This document shows positions 24,094 through 34,768 of a stretch of DNA of 64,000 nt, one piece after another. This stretch comes from Chionoecetes opilio. Taxonomy: Eukaryota; Arthropoda; Malacostraca; Decapoda; Majidae. The stretch is from NCBI GenBank assembly GCA_016584305.1, contig JACEEZ010026262.1:204678-268677 (forward strand), written 5' to 3'. Each line of letters begins with the position of its first letter. Position 1 is the first letter of the stretch. The position numbers were made by a program, and so were the translations under genes. The notes under the pieces are model-generated. The model did not search any database, was not told the DNA's origin, and worked only from the letters and a program-made list of their open reading frames with translations.

Positions 24094-24118
24094 CTGTAAT
24101 GAGAGAGAGAGAGAGAAT
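24094..24118 (-). promoter_or_regulatory. Splice acceptor using a microsatellite as polypyrimidine tract
   Basis: On the minus strand the sequence reads (TC)n-ATTACAG immediately before the 131-bp exon. The pyrimidine tract of this acceptor is therefore a short (GA)n microsatellite of the plus strand. Length changes here could alter exon recognition. Confidence 0.6.
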
Positions 24119-24159
24119 TTACAAAGGGTATCCTACAGACGTATGAACTATGAACTCAG

Positions 24160-24301
<142 letters not shown>

Positions 24302-24391
24302 ACAAGTGATCAATGTTCTCACACGCGACTACATATACAATCAAATACTAACTACACAATGTTTCCAGTTATATCTCTTAACCTTAATCTG

Positions 24392-24395
<4 letters not shown>

Positions 24396-24427
<32 letters not shown>

Positions 24428-24478
24428 ATATATATTATATATATATATATATATATATTTAGATGAGAGAGAGATGAG

Positions 24479-24512
<34 letters not shown>

Positions 24513-24530
24513 AGAGGAGGAGTGGTGATG
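24396..24530 (+). repeat. (TA)n then (GA)n microsatellites
   Basis: (TA)n at 24396-24460 is followed by interrupted (GA)n at 24465-24520. Confidence 0.85.
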
Positions 24531-24574
24531 TCTTGTGGTGATGTGGTGAGGTGGTGGTGAGGGTGATAGTGGTG

Positions 24575-24945
24575 ATGTGGTGAATGTTTTGTGGTGGTGG
24601 TGATGTGGAGAATGTTTTGTGGTGGTGGTGATGTGGTGAATGTTTTGTGGTGGTGGTGATGTGGTGAATGTTTTGTGGTGGTGGTGATGTGGTGAATGTT
24701 TTGTGGTGGTGGTAATGTGGTGAATGTTTTGTGGTGGTGGTGATGTGGTGAATGTTTTGTGGTGGTGGTGATGTGGTGAATGTTTTGTGGTGGTGGTGAT
24801 GTGGTGAATGTTTTGTGGTGGTGGTGATGTGGTGAATGTTTTGTGGTGGTGGTGATGTGGTGAATGTTTTGTGGTGGTGGTAATGTGGTGAATGTTTTGT
24901 GGTGGTGGTGATGTGGTGAATGTTTTGTGGTGGTGGTAATGTAGT
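24575..24945 (+). repeat. 28-bp minisatellite
   Basis: About 13 units of GAATGTTTTGTGGTGGTGGT plus GATGTGGT, very homogeneous (some units read AATGTGGT). It is embedded in GTGGTGATGTGG-type DNA that continues to about 25240. Confidence 0.95.
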
Positions 24946-25240
24946 GAGTTAAGGAAAGTGGTTATTGTGGTTGTGGTTGTGGTAAGACTTATGTGGTGAT
25001 GTGGTGATGATGATATGATGAGGGTGATATGGTGATGGTGGTGATGTGGTGAGGTGGTGGTAGTGAGGGTGGGAAGGTGGTGGTTGTGGTGATGTGGTGA
25101 CTGGTGAGTCTTATGGTGGTTGTGATGTGGTGAGGGTTGTGGTGGTGACTATGGTGAGGTAAGGAAAGTGGTAGTGGTGATGTGAGGGTTGTGGTGTTGT
25201 GGTGAGTGTGGTCAGACTTCTGTGGTGTTGTGGTGACTGG
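24946..25240 (+). repeat. Degenerate TGG-rich repeat containing an empty MITE site
   Basis: Includes AAGGAAAGTGG then GGTTGTGGTAAGACTTATG at about 24971-24991. This matches the two flanks of the MITE at 18843-19335 joined at a single TA (24983-24984). It is the unoccupied paralogue of that insertion site. Confidence 0.65.
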
Positions 25241-25278
25241 TGAGATCAGTGCCCATGAGTGAGAGGATTAAGAGTTGA

Positions 25279-25362
25279 GTGGTGAATGTGAAGGGATAAT
25301 TGGTGAATGTGAAGGGATAATTGGTGAATGTGAAGGGATAATTGGTGAATGTGAAGGGATAA
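25279..25362 (+). repeat. 21-bp minisatellite, four units
   Basis: GTGAATGTGAAGGGATAATTG is repeated four times and ends at the TTAA of the next MITE. Confidence 0.9.
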
Positions 25363-25573
25363 TTAACCGCTTCACGCCCAGATCTTTCCTTTGCTATATG
25401 AAATCGTCTGTTGTCAGCCATAAAATAACGAAAAGTGACTTAATATACCAAATTAGCTAGTGGACAAGGATACTAAACAGGTCCTATCTATAAAATATTG
25501 CTTATATCTATTAAAATGTTCTAATGGAAGTCAAATAACAATGGAAATTACGTTCTGGGCCTCAAGGCGTTAA
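25363..25573. mobile_element. About 205-bp TTAA MITE, copy 2 (complete)
   Basis: TTAA at 25363-25366 and 25570-25573 bracket inverted termini CCGCTTCACGCCCAGA and TCTGGGCCTCAAGGCG. A four-base TTAA duplication is the signature of piggyBac-type insertion. The interior is non-coding. It sits at the end of a four-unit minisatellite. Confidence 0.75.
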
Positions 25574-26800
25574 CCACAAATAACTAAATAACACTTTAAA
25601 CGAACCATAATTCATCACTTTTCACACACTATAAGCATCACCATCATCAGTCTACAAGCTCATAATGTTTCCTTTTCTCTTTTCCTTTATTTTAAGTTTT
25701 CATATCACAATCACCTTTCACTAGCCACACCACTTGAATAAAACCTTAACAAAGATACTATACTAAGTGTAGTCTATTGTAATTCATTGTCAACACACTT
25801 ACCTCTACTTTCCCTTTCCACAACACTTCAACAAACTTTAAGTAACAAAAACAATACTTACAGTCGACGCTCTTAGCTAAAAGTCACTCAGGTATGTTTT
25901 GTGGCAGCAGTTGTGATGCAAGGATAACAGGAACTACCACGTGTAGGTCTCCCAGCCTCTTGTAGCTTCCTTATTTCCTTATGTTCTTATGTTCTTTTCA
26001 AAATTGAGCTTTTAGAGAGAGGAGAGATGGGAGGAGGAATGGAGGGAATGAGGTAGTGAGGTATAGAGGAGAGCTATACTAGAGGAGGAGGAGGCGGGAG
26101 TGAGTTGAGATCAAATGAGAATGTGGTGTGAGCGAGGTACAGGTGCGAGGGGCGGAGAAAGGTAGTGGTGGTGGTGGTGGTGGTGGCAGTAGTAACAAAA
26201 ATAATTATAATCAATGTAGCATATGGGTGTATACGTATATGGTGTTTCGCGAAATGAGTGGCAGTGACAGATTAAAATACGCCCCCTAACAAACAGATGG
26301 TAGTACTCATTGGAAACCATTATCTGATCTACCATTCGTTCCGTATTCTCTCGTTTAGTTATTACATCTTTTTCTATCGCCGCCACCACCACCACCACCT
26401 CTGCCTTATTCTCTCTCGCTCGTAGTAGTCAAATAATTTGTATGTACTGTAGCTATATAATTCTTTGGCTGTGATGATACGGTTAGAATTGTAATTTATG
26501 TGAGTAGCTACATGTGTGTGTGTGGTGTGTGTGTGTGTGTATGTGTGTCATCGCAAAACATTGAAGCCATAAGAGTTGATCAGTAATAGGACAGGTGTGT
26601 GTGGGAGATGGGATCACGTCCCTACAACACCTGTATACACCCTCCACACTTACCATCCAACACCTGTCTACTATATACACCTGTCGTACCTTATTTGACC
26701 TTTGACCTTTATTCATACTTCAGTCTCTTCTCTCTTTCCTTATACATACTTGTCGTGTTCTTTATTCACTATTGCATTGTCTGCCATTCATCTATTTCCC
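25574..26800. other. No gene recognised
   Basis: Unique-looking AT-rich DNA with a short TGG run (26165-26185), a GT repeat (26513-26547) and a small CCACCA run at about 26382. A 95-codon minus-strand frame at 26111-26398 ends in His-rich low complexity, and I do not accept it as a gene. Confidence 0.4.
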
Positions 26801-26806
26801 GTACTT

Positions 26807-27330
26807 GTTACTATTTATTTTTACTTGTTACTATTTATTTTACTTGTTACTATTTATTTTACTTGTTACTATTTATTTTACTTGTTACTATTTATTTTAC
26901 TTGTTACTATTTATTTTACTTGTTACTATTTATTTTACTTGTTACTATTTATTTTACTTGTTACTATTTATTTTACTTGTTACTATTTATTTTACTTGTT
27001 ACTATTTATTTTACTTGTTACTATTTATTTTACTTGTTACTATTTATTTTACTTGTTACTATTTATCTTGTACTATTTTTTTACTTGTTACTATTTATTT
27101 TACTTGTACTATTTATTTACTTGTTACTATTTATTTTACTTGTTACTATTTATTTTACTTGTTACTATTTATTTTACTTGTTACTATTTATTTTACTTGT
27201 TACTATTTATTTTACTTGTTACTATTTATTTTACTTGTTACTATTTATTTTACTTGTTACTATTTATTTTACTTGTTACTATTTATTTTACTTGTTACTA
27301 TTTATTTTACTTGTTACTATTTATTTTCTT
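26807..27330 (+). repeat. 20-bp minisatellite ACTTGTTACTATTTATTTT
   Basis: About 26 near-identical 20-bp units, with three shortened or altered units around 27065-27120. All three plus-strand frames stay open and give Leu/Tyr/Phe-rich peptides that imitate a membrane protein but are pure repeat. Confidence 0.95.
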
Positions 27331-27685
27331 ACTGTTGTCCATTATTTTTTTATTCATTGATCTATTTCATCTATTTAACTTATTTATTCATCTAATTCCC
27401 TTACTTCTGCTACTCATTATATCTTCTTACTCATCGTTTTTCATCTTTTTTTTCTCTAGGTATTCCCTCTAAAGCTTATCAAGTTATATGCTACCTAGCC
27501 AGAATATTTAAGTAAAGGGAATTAATGATATGTAGTCACTTATACTCGTTTAAGAAGTATTTGAATTGCATACAAGTGATAATTATAGAAATTATCAATA
27601 AGAGTGTTTATCTTTTCTCATACGAGTTACATTTATGTATCAACATTTTCGGTTTTTTCTATTGTGTCTGATTAAAGTTAGTTTT

Positions 27686-28352
27686 CTACCGTAGATAACA
27701 GTGAAGTCGCCACCTGCAGTGATGTCGCCAGGCGCCAAATATTACGAATTATAGCATCACTACTGCTTTTTATGTGCCACTGAATATGTTACACAGTAGT
27801 TTATATCATGACTGTATAATCTACCCGGTTTTAGCGTTGTTTTATGCTTTGTATCTGCAAATATAACTGTTGCGCATTTTGCTTCTCACGTTTTTCTTCG
27901 CGCGATGACAGACAGTAGCTGATCACCTTTCGGGCGGCAGGACACAGACTTGCCAGATCTTTCAAACTTGAATAGAATCTGTTTTCACGTTGGCAGAGGA
28001 ATTTTTATATATCCAAGCATCTTCCGCAGCTAATATATATAGAGACTTGTTTTACTTTACCTCTAATTTCCCTGAATTCCCCAGAGTGGCGACTCAACTG
28101 TTGGGTTAAAATACTAGCTGGCGACTTTACTGTAGTAGGTATAGCAAGGTCGCCACTCGGTTTTATTGTTGTCATTTGTTCATTTATAGCCCTAATATGA
28201 CACAGATGAAGACACAAAATGACACAGACTTTCCAGATAGACCCTTCTAACTGTCCTGAAATCATGGATGTAGAAATGTAACTATTAACGCCACCACACG
28301 TCTAAATAACAAAGAAACGTAGAACTGGCGACTTCACTGTTATCTACGGTAG
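27686..28352. mobile_element. TA-flanked CCGTAG MITE, copy 2
   Basis: Perfect 27-bp inverted termini (CTACCGTAGATAACAGTGAA and its inverse) at 27686-27712 and 28326-28352 include the TA target. The element is longer than the copy at 18843, sharing the CATTTCTACATCCATGATTT block in inverse and the TAGCATCACTACTGC block. It has no transposase. It lies immediately next to a LINE fragment starting at about 28395. Confidence 0.8.
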
Positions 28353-28754
28353 TATCTTCCTACGTACCTGAATACTATAAGTACAGTAACTAAGGACTAT
28401 TATAGTTTTTATTTCCAGTTTAGCATTATGTCCTGAAAGTTATCCTGAACTATATTTAACAATTCCTCCGTGTCATTGTCTCCTACAATTAAAACCCAGT
28501 CTATATTCCTAAGATTAAAATCTCCTACCACGCATAATCGATTTTATCTGCAATCCTTGGTTAATTCTTGCCATATAGGAGCTGAATCCTCTTTACATAA
28601 GTTTGAAGGCCTATACACTACACTCAAAACCATTTTATCAGTTCCCTCCGTAACCTCTACCTATATAGACTATGCTATCATTGTTTTTATGACATTATTA
28701 ACACAACACTGCTGTATCTCTTGCATAAAGCGTAACTCCACCACCTCGCCTGCC

Positions 28755-30228
28755 CAGTGGCGGCTCGTGGCATAGGGCTGCAGAGCTGCAGCACCCCCAG
28801 ACACTCACTGCCAGGTGCATGATGCCTTTAGAGACACAGCAGAATTGATACACTACTAACAAATATATCATAATAAAAAGTAATTATGTTATTTAATTAT
28901 TTCCAATACGTTACTAAGTGAATTTTCATTAAAACCAGACCAACATTTAAGTTACTTTCATATTTGCTGTACGATTCATGTCTGCGCCGCCGCCGCGCCA
29001 CTTGAGAAAACAAAGAGCTGCAGTCGAGGCAGCTAATTTAAGGCGGCGTCACACTAGCACTTTTCCGTCTATTTTTTCCAGCAACTTTCTAAAAACTAAC
29101 AATTTTTTGACTCCAAGCCGTCACACACACAATCGTTTGCCTGCTCTACCAGTCAGCTGTTCCTGCGCCTGTAAATAAACATGGCTCCGACGCCAGGACA
29201 GGCTAGAGTACCTTAGGGCAGGCTATCGCTGGTATACACTTAATTATGTGTATTATCAATCGTAGACGCGCCAAACAAGGTAAAATACATACACATATAT
29301 AAATAAAAACTAATAGATGAGCGGGCATCAGCCCGCCGCTGGAGCCGCAGCAACAGTCAGGTCACAGGTGGGCGAGGCGTGAGGTCACTCCCGCTCCTTA
29401 TTTATGAGAAATTCTTCTGAACTTCGTGTCCACAGCATTTCGTCTATAATTACAAGTTGAAGTCTTGAAGAGTGAGAAACGATTTTTGAGTGTGTCTTGA
29501 AAAATATACACAACAATCAAGTCATGCGAGAGACTGCTGCCTGTTTTATAAAACTGGCTTTTAAATGTATCTACGTGTGCAATAGTCACTTGAATATTTT
29601 TCATACTTTCAAATGTATTGAATTATATTTTGCAAAAAAGTCCTGATTTATATCGAATATCTTTAAAGTAATCACTATGGATTTTGATTTGACTATGAAA
29701 GTTGTCTTCAACTTTCCATATGAAGACGATCACGATCGTCTGACTCAGACTGACTGATTCAGACGGACTAACTAGTCAGAGCGAGAAAAAACCAACGGAG
29801 ATCGTCTAACTAGACGGAAAAAGTGCTAGTGTGACGCCGCCTTAAGTCTCGTCCCTCTCGTGTTTACAGTGCGTGTAGACGGTGTGGTTAAATCGTGCTT
29901 TCTTTAATTATCCTATGACGATGGAAAATCCAGTGAAGTATGCAAAACATCAACTTATCCCAGCTGACATAAAATGAAAAGACTAAAATCAAGCGGTACC
30001 GACTTTATTTTCAAGTAATACTGTAATTCTACCATCACCACCTCAGCCATCCCCTCTACTACCAACACTACCACCCCCACCATCCCTTCTACCACCACCA
30101 CTACTACCATCCCCTGAAATCCGTGAATATCAACTACAACTCATACCTGAGATAGGTAAAACTTGTGTTTCCTACTGTTGTGTAAAGCTTGCAGTCCCTC
30201 CATTTTATTTTATCACGAGCCGCCACTG
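28755..30228. mobile_element. hAT element with exact 8-bp target duplication
   Basis: Terminal inverted repeats CAGTGGCGGCTCGTG (28755) and CACGAGCCGCCACTG (to 30228) are flanked by CGCCTGCC at 28747-28754 and 30229-30236. The 8-bp duplication and CAG termini identify the hAT superfamily. The element is 1,474 bp and lacks a transposase. A short plus-strand stretch from about 29918 (ATGACGATGGAAAATCC) followed by Pro-rich codons may be an N-terminal remnant. About 800 bp of it is a later TTAA insertion. Confidence 0.9.
29038..29845. mobile_element. TTAA-flanked element nested in the hAT element, copy 1
   Basis: TTAA at 29038-29041 and 29842-29845 bracket inverted termini GGCGGCGTCACACTAGCAC and the inverse. 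The TTAA duplication points to piggyBac-like mobilisation, although termini beginning GG are unusual for piggyBac. The 800-bp interior has no transposase. A second copy, broken by a Jockey LINE, lies at 53098-53449 plus 56748-56956. Confidence 0.8.
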
Positions 30229-30883
30229 CGCCTGCCTAACCTGTCCTTGTGAAATTACTTATACCCAACTATCTCAACCTCCGGATCAAATACCTTTCCT
30301 GACATATCTAACCATGTTTCAGTTAATGATATTATATCAAAATCCTTTACACTAGTTACTCCTCTCAGTAAATATATTTTGTTTAAAATACTCCTACAGT
30401 TTGTATAGTAAACCTTTAAGCTACTCCTCTTCTTGTCCATTTTCCCTATAGCCTTAACTAACCCTCTCCTCTCTCTTCTTACGAATCACTTTAGTTCCCT
30501 GCCTTCTTAAACTATTCCTAGTGTCACTGGTTTCCTTTACTCCGACCCCAGTGTCTAATCCCCGGTTCTCTATCTTAAAAAAGCCTGCAAGGCACCTACT
30601 TCCCTTGCAAGGGATTCAGACAAGATCATAACCACTTTCCTCGAAAGGTGCACCCCATCCCTGTGGTAGAGGTGGTTAGGCCTGAAAAAGAGGTCCCAGT
30701 TGTCGACAAAGGCCCAACCATTGGCTTTGCAATGAAATGCCAGCCGGCAATTCAGAGCAATAGCCCTGGAGTACCACTCATCGTCAACAGAGCGTCTTGG
30801 AAGGACACCACACACCACAGAGACCCAACCCTAACCTTACCTACAGCCTCCTTGAACCGTCGTAGCAGTTCCTCACTCCTTAA

Positions 30884-31250
30884 GCCCCTTTCACACATCC
30901 TAGAGTAGCAAGCCGAGTAGCGCCAAATCCCAAATCGGCGTCTACTCGTGGAGAAAAGGCGACACTGACACCCGACATTTGTTTTGTCGGTCGTTTCTCG
31001 TGTACCCAATCACGAATTAGTACGCGTTGGTACGACTTTGCTAAGAGTTTGTACGCATAGTTACGAGTACTTACGAGTGTCTCCACGAATCTGTAGGAGT
31101 CACCACGAATGGTTAGAAATTTCAAATTTTTTGATCACGAATTGCTACGAGTCGCAAAGAGTTGCTATGAGTCGTTTAAGAGTTGCTACGACATTGCAAG
31201 AGTATGCTACGAGTATGTACGACCCGGTGGCTTGACCTGACTGTGGACCT
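30884..31250. repeat. Degenerate TACGAGT repeat region beginning at TTAA
   Basis: After TTAA (30880-30883) the sequence GCCCCTTTCACACATCC begins a region where TACGAGT-like words recur irregularly to about 31220. It may be a TTAA-type MITE inserted in LINE ORF1, but no second terminus was found. Confidence 0.4.
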
Positions 31251-31289
31251 GACTGATCTGGGAGGGAAATCTTTATCTCGTGTGAGATA

Positions 31290-31470
31290 CAGGGTCATCT
31301 GCACCTCACCCCGGGAAGCGGGTACGTCACAAACCCCCGGCTAACACCGGTACCCATTCACTACTGGGTGGACAGGGGTTCGGGTGTTTTTAAGGAGATC
31401 GCCCATTTTTCTCCGCTCCGCACGTGGATCCAACCCGGGACTTCGCGGTTGTGAACCGAGCGTAACGGAT
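31290..31470 (-). mobile_element. tRNA-Val-like SINE fragment
   Basis: The minus strand carries CTCGGTTCACAACCG (anticodon-arm-like), a degraded B box, and the body CCCCTGTCCACCC ... GGTGTTAGCCGGGG seen in the full copy at 35262-35545. The A-box end is incomplete and the B box is mutated. Confidence 0.65.
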
Positions 31471-32154
31471 GTTTGACTTTTTTTTATAAGAAAATGTATG
31501 CGGAGGTAATCTGTAAATGAAAATGCGAAACACTAAGGTTTCTTTCTCCTCTGGGAGGAGACGTCATCCCCACCCACAGGGGGGATCCTCGCCCCGCCCC
31601 TTCCCTCCCCGGGTGGAAGGAGGGAGAGATGGATGCCACCTGGCAAGTGTGAGCCGCTGCCAAGCGCGCAACCATACTATTATATTTTGGTAATAAGCGA
31701 AATACTAATGAATAAAAATAAATATGTATAGCTCCTGCGTACCAGTAATATAGTAATGGAACGAAAGCACAACACGACTGCCCCCTCACCATCCCAACTG
31801 TAGGGGTAACATTGTGTTCATCAGCCAAACATTTTGCTGTTGTCAACCACTCTTCCCCACTTCCCTTCCCTCCCGCAGTTTCCTTGTGACTGCTTGTTAG
31901 GCGATAGGAGAAGAACAGGATAGGAGATAATCACTTGGATTCCATCACTTGGATGATCACCCATGCCTCCGTACACAATACACAGGATATAAACAGGCGC
32001 GTCTACCTTGCTCAACAGGGTGTGCGTAAATGCCATGAAAAGAGAAACGGCGCAGGTCGTAGGCCTCTTATCTCTGACCTCTGATAACTCCGCAGGGATC
32101 CTACGCCCTCTGGACTAGTTGCCACATGCACCTTTTCATACACCATTTTACTGC
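31471..32154. other. No gene recognised
   Basis: Mixed-composition DNA with a C-rich segment near 31560-31620. A 120-codon minus-strand frame (31484-31846) shows no motif, so I make no claim for it. Confidence 0.35.
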
Positions 32155-32215
32155 GAGTTTCTAACGCCTTGCCGTATTTCACTACTTCGTAGACTCATGT
32201 AGTTACCGTTTGTGT
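32155..32215 (+). mobile_element. Helitron internal fragment
   Basis: CTTGCCGTAT, CGTAGACTCATGTA and TTACCGTTTGTGTG match internal sequence of the minus-strand Helitron copies at about 34480-34545 and 35715-35770. Confidence 0.5.
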
Positions 32216-32510
32216 GAGGTTGTGTGGGGAATTGCTGGGTGTTTTTCTTATCTGCAAATTTCCGTCGCCTGATATTTGTTTTGTTTATATTTTCAGGTAA
32301 GACGTAAAGGACGTATTGACTACAAGACCGAGAAGACGTGAGTGTTAACATCATCAGATACATTCAACATGACTTTGGAGTGTTTTATCTCTTCGTTCTT
32401 ACTCTTCTTCGTCTACCAGGCCAGCCTCCCTCCTCACCATCCTTTCCTGTCCTAGTATTTCCTTTCCTATGTTAATTTTATATTATCCACCTTATCTATC
32501 TAATATACTA

Positions 32511-32975
32511 TAGCAGTAGTCGTGTGTCTGTCTGTCTGTTTTGCTATAACAGTAGCCGTGTGTCTGTCTGTCTGTTTTGCTATAGCAGTAGTCGTGTGTC
32601 TGTCTGTCTGTTTTGCTATAGCAGTAGCCGTGTGTCTGTCTGTCTGTTTTGCTATACAGTAGCCGTGTGTCTGTCTGTCTGTTTTGCTATAGCAGTAGCC
32701 GTGTGTCTGTCTGTCTGTTTTGCTATAGCAGTAGCCGTGTGCCTGTCTGTCTGTTTTGCTATAGCAGTAGCCGTGTGTCTGTCTGTCTGTTTTGCTATAG
32801 CAGTAGCCGTGTGTCTGTCTGTCTGTTTTGCTATAGCAGTAGTCGTGTGTCTGTCTGTCTGTTTTGCTATAGCAGTAGCCGTGTGTCTGTCTGTCTGTTT
32901 TGCTATAGCAGTAGCCGTGTGTCTGTCTGTCTGTTTTGCTATAGCAGTAGCCGTGTGTCTGTCTGTCTGTTTTGG
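32511..32975 (+). repeat. 41-42 bp tandem array of the Helitron 5' terminus
   Basis: Eleven or so units of TGTCTGTCTGTTTTGCTATA plus GCAGTAGCCGTG. One unit is one base short. Cys/Val/Ser-rich and Asp/Arg/Gln-rich frames on the two strands are repeat artefacts. Confidence 0.9.
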
Positions 32976-33041
32976 GTAGCCGAAACTTTAACTTCAATCT
33001 TGATGAGAGTAGGCTAAAGAAACCCCGCAAATAAATTGTAG

Positions 33042-33482
33042 GTGGTAAGCGGCTCGGTCTCATGTCGATTGAATAATTTTGAAGGGGCCTTATTAAACAC
33101 GATCAAATTACGCTGTAAAGCGCTTCAACCGAGCAGCCGAGGCGACGACTTCTACCTGCCTCGCGTACCTATTATCACCCAGGCAGCGTCTGGCACTGGT
33201 TTCCACATGCGGCGTCTGCAATTTCCCATCCGTGTTGTATTTACCATGACGATCAACAAGTGCCAGGGCCAGACCAAGAGCTACGTGGGAGTCTACTTGC
33301 CTACACCAGTGTTCACGCACGGCCAACTCTACGTCAGCCTGTTAAGGGTTGGCTGTGCTGATGCCGTCGAAGTGTTGGCGCCCCGTAGAATCACACGAAG
33401 CGTGGTCTACGCCGATACACTTATACCAGTGACCAACGACAGTAACAACATGATTGGAGTTTGCACTCACATTCTTGTCTAA
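33042..33482 (+). pseudogene. Helitron Pif1-like helicase C-terminus
   Basis: From about 33100 this 146-codon frame encodes the end of a Rep/helicase: a PRVPII block, then RRLQFPIRVVFTMTINKCQG (helicase motif V region) and PVFTHGQLYVSLLRVG (motif VI region, where SRV is usual and here is LRV). Upstream residues come from non-coding Helitron 5' sequence joined by internal deletion. Family members unwind DNA for rolling-circle transposition. The Rep domain and most of the helicase are absent, so it cannot act alone. A shorter copy of the same C-terminus is encoded on the minus strand at 34890-34998. Confidence 0.8.
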
Positions 33483-33599
33483 TATACGTATACTACTACA
33501 ACCATCAATACATGGGTCTGAAGGGCCTACAAGCACTTGTCATTAAAGTAAAGTAAAGATATGGCATACGCTATACTGCGCGTGGCCTCGGTGCTCATC

Positions 33600-33840
33600 T
33601 CCGTCGCATTAGCCTTTGAGCCTGTGGTGGGTAAGAACCCGTTACCCCGAGACACAGGGCTAGTGTGACATCCGGGTTACCACAGTTACCTTCCCCAGGT
33701 TTCCCCAGGTACACATTTATCAACCCCGAAAGGGAAGAAGAACAGTCGGTTTGGTTGGCCGCCGACTTGCTCTGGGCCGGATTCGAACCAGGGCCCGCAG
33801 ATTCGTAGCTAGGCGCGCTAGCCACTACACCACGGAGGCG
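33600..33840 (-). mobile_element. tRNA-Arg-like SINE
   Basis: The minus strand has a tRNA-type head CGCCTCCGTGGTGTAGTGGC (A box), an anticodon-loop-like CTACGAA and B box GGTTCGAATCC at 33779-33789. A body of about 180 bp reaches TTACCCACCACAGG. It lies between two opposed Helitron pieces. Confidence 0.7.
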
Positions 33841-33859
33841 ACTGGAATCACAGGTATAC

Positions 33860-34005
33860 AATATATAGGTGTATACAAGTGCGTGTGGGCCCTTCGGACC
33901 CATGTATTGGTGTTTGTAGTAGTATATAAGACAACAATGTGAGTGCAAACTCCAATCGTGTTGGTGCTGTCGTTGGTCACTGGTCAAAGTGCCTCTGGGT
34001 AGGCC
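33860..34005 (-). mobile_element. Helitron 3'-end fragment
   Basis: The minus strand reads GATTGGAGTTTGCACTCACA and ends with the hairpin TGGGTCCGAAGGGCCCA followed by CACGCACTTGT, matching the 3' end of the Helitron at about 33530 and of that at 34764. No CTRR terminus remains. Confidence 0.65.
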
Positions 34006-34009
34006 AGCT

Positions 34010-34335
34010 ACCACCACCGTAGCCTGCCTCACCCCAGCTCCACGCCTGCCTCACCCCAGCTCCACGCCTGCCTCACCCCAGCTCCACGCCTGCCTCACCC
34101 CAGCCTCACGCCTGTCTCACCCCAACCCCATGCCTGTCTCACCCCAGCCCCACACCTGACTCACCCCAACCCCACGCCTGTCTCATCCCAGTCCCACGCC
34201 TAACTCACCCCAGCCCCACGCCTGTCTCACCCTAGGCCCACGCCTGTCTCACCCCAGCCCCACGCCTAACTCACCCCAGCCCCACGCCTGTATCACCCCA
34301 GCCCCATTCCTGCCTCACCCCAGCCCCACGCCTGT
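34010..34335 (+). repeat. 22-23 bp C-rich minisatellite
   Basis: About 14 units of CACGCCTGTCTCACCCCAGC, with TGCCTCACCCCAGCTC variants in the first four units. It is C-rich on the plus strand. Confidence 0.9.
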
Positions 34336-34341
34336 CCTGCA

Positions 34342-34354
34342 TGTACACACACAC

Positions 34355-34393
<39 letters not shown>

Positions 34394-34480
34394 CACGTAC
34401 GCATGCACGCATGCACGCACGCACACATATGCACACACACACACACATACGCACACACACACACACACGCATACAAACGG
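34342..34480 (+). repeat. (CA)n microsatellite with CGCA variants
   Basis: Interrupted CA repeat directly following the C-rich minisatellite. Confidence 0.9.
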
Positions 34481-34695
34481 CAAGTACATGAGTCTACGGA
34501 AGTAGTGACATACGGCAAGACGTTAACGCAGAGTGTATTCCTGTAATCTAATCTTTGAAAAGGGTTTTTAGCCCAAAACCCCCCTTCAAAATGATTCAAT
34601 CGACATTGGACCAAGCCGCTTACCACCTACGATTTATTTGCGATTTTATGAGCCTACTCTCATTAACATTGAATTTACAGTTTCGGCTACCCAAA

Positions 34696-34734
<39 letters not shown>

Positions 34735-34768
34735 GTCAGACACACGGCTACTCGTATAGTATATTAGA
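34481..34768 (-). mobile_element. Helitron 5' portion, minus strand
   Basis: The minus-strand 5' end TCTAATATACTATACGAG is at 34768. It runs through a (CTGT)n tract, GGGTAGCCGAAACTG, GGTGGTAAGCGGCTTGG and CTTGCCGTATGTCACTAC, ending in the (CA)n tract at about 34480. No coding region remains. Confidence 0.65.

Larger units (their letters stand above)
28395..30900 (-). pseudogene. CR1-like LINE: ORF1 esterase part and ORF2 endonuclease start
   Basis: On the minus strand, 30900-30570 encodes an SGNH-esterase-like C-terminal region (WYSRAIALNCRLAF, then FFRPNHLYHRDGVHLS, with the DxxH catalytic pair DGVH). Such domains occur in ORF1 of CR1-type LINEs. The frame 30440-30255 encodes the start of an endonuclease (YYTNCRSILNKIYLL, then DIISLTETWLD). 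The reading continues after a hAT insertion at 28754-28430 with GGGVTLYARD and the GDFNLRNIDW endonuclease motif. The reverse transcriptase is absent, and a frame change near 30790 breaks ORF1. Confidence 0.75.
32499..33545 (+). mobile_element. Helitron, internally deleted, with amplified 5' end
   Basis: The 5' end TCTAATATACTATAGCAG follows an A (32498), as expected for Helitron A/T insertion without target duplication. A 41-42 bp tandem array of the terminal sequence follows, then GGGTAGCCGAAAC and GGTGGTAAGCGGCT blocks shared with copies at 34.6 and 35.9 kb, then a helicase C-terminus. Near 33513-33530 is a hairpin-forming TGGGTCTGAAGGGCCTA, about a dozen bases before the expected CTRR-type end, which is altered here. 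It is non-autonomous. Confidence 0.75.

Noticed and set aside
26111..26398. Minus-strand exon candidate
   Set aside because: Starts in a GCC/ACC repeat and ends in His codons from a TGG repeat; no consistent splice signals found.
26599..27472. Leu/Tyr/Phe-rich frames of more than 200 codons resembling a multi-pass membrane protein
   Set aside because: All three plus-strand frames are open because a 20-bp minisatellite lacks stop codons; the repeat unit explains the whole signal.
32500..33063. Long frames across the 41-bp array
   Set aside because: Open only because of the tandem Helitron-end array, on both strands at once.
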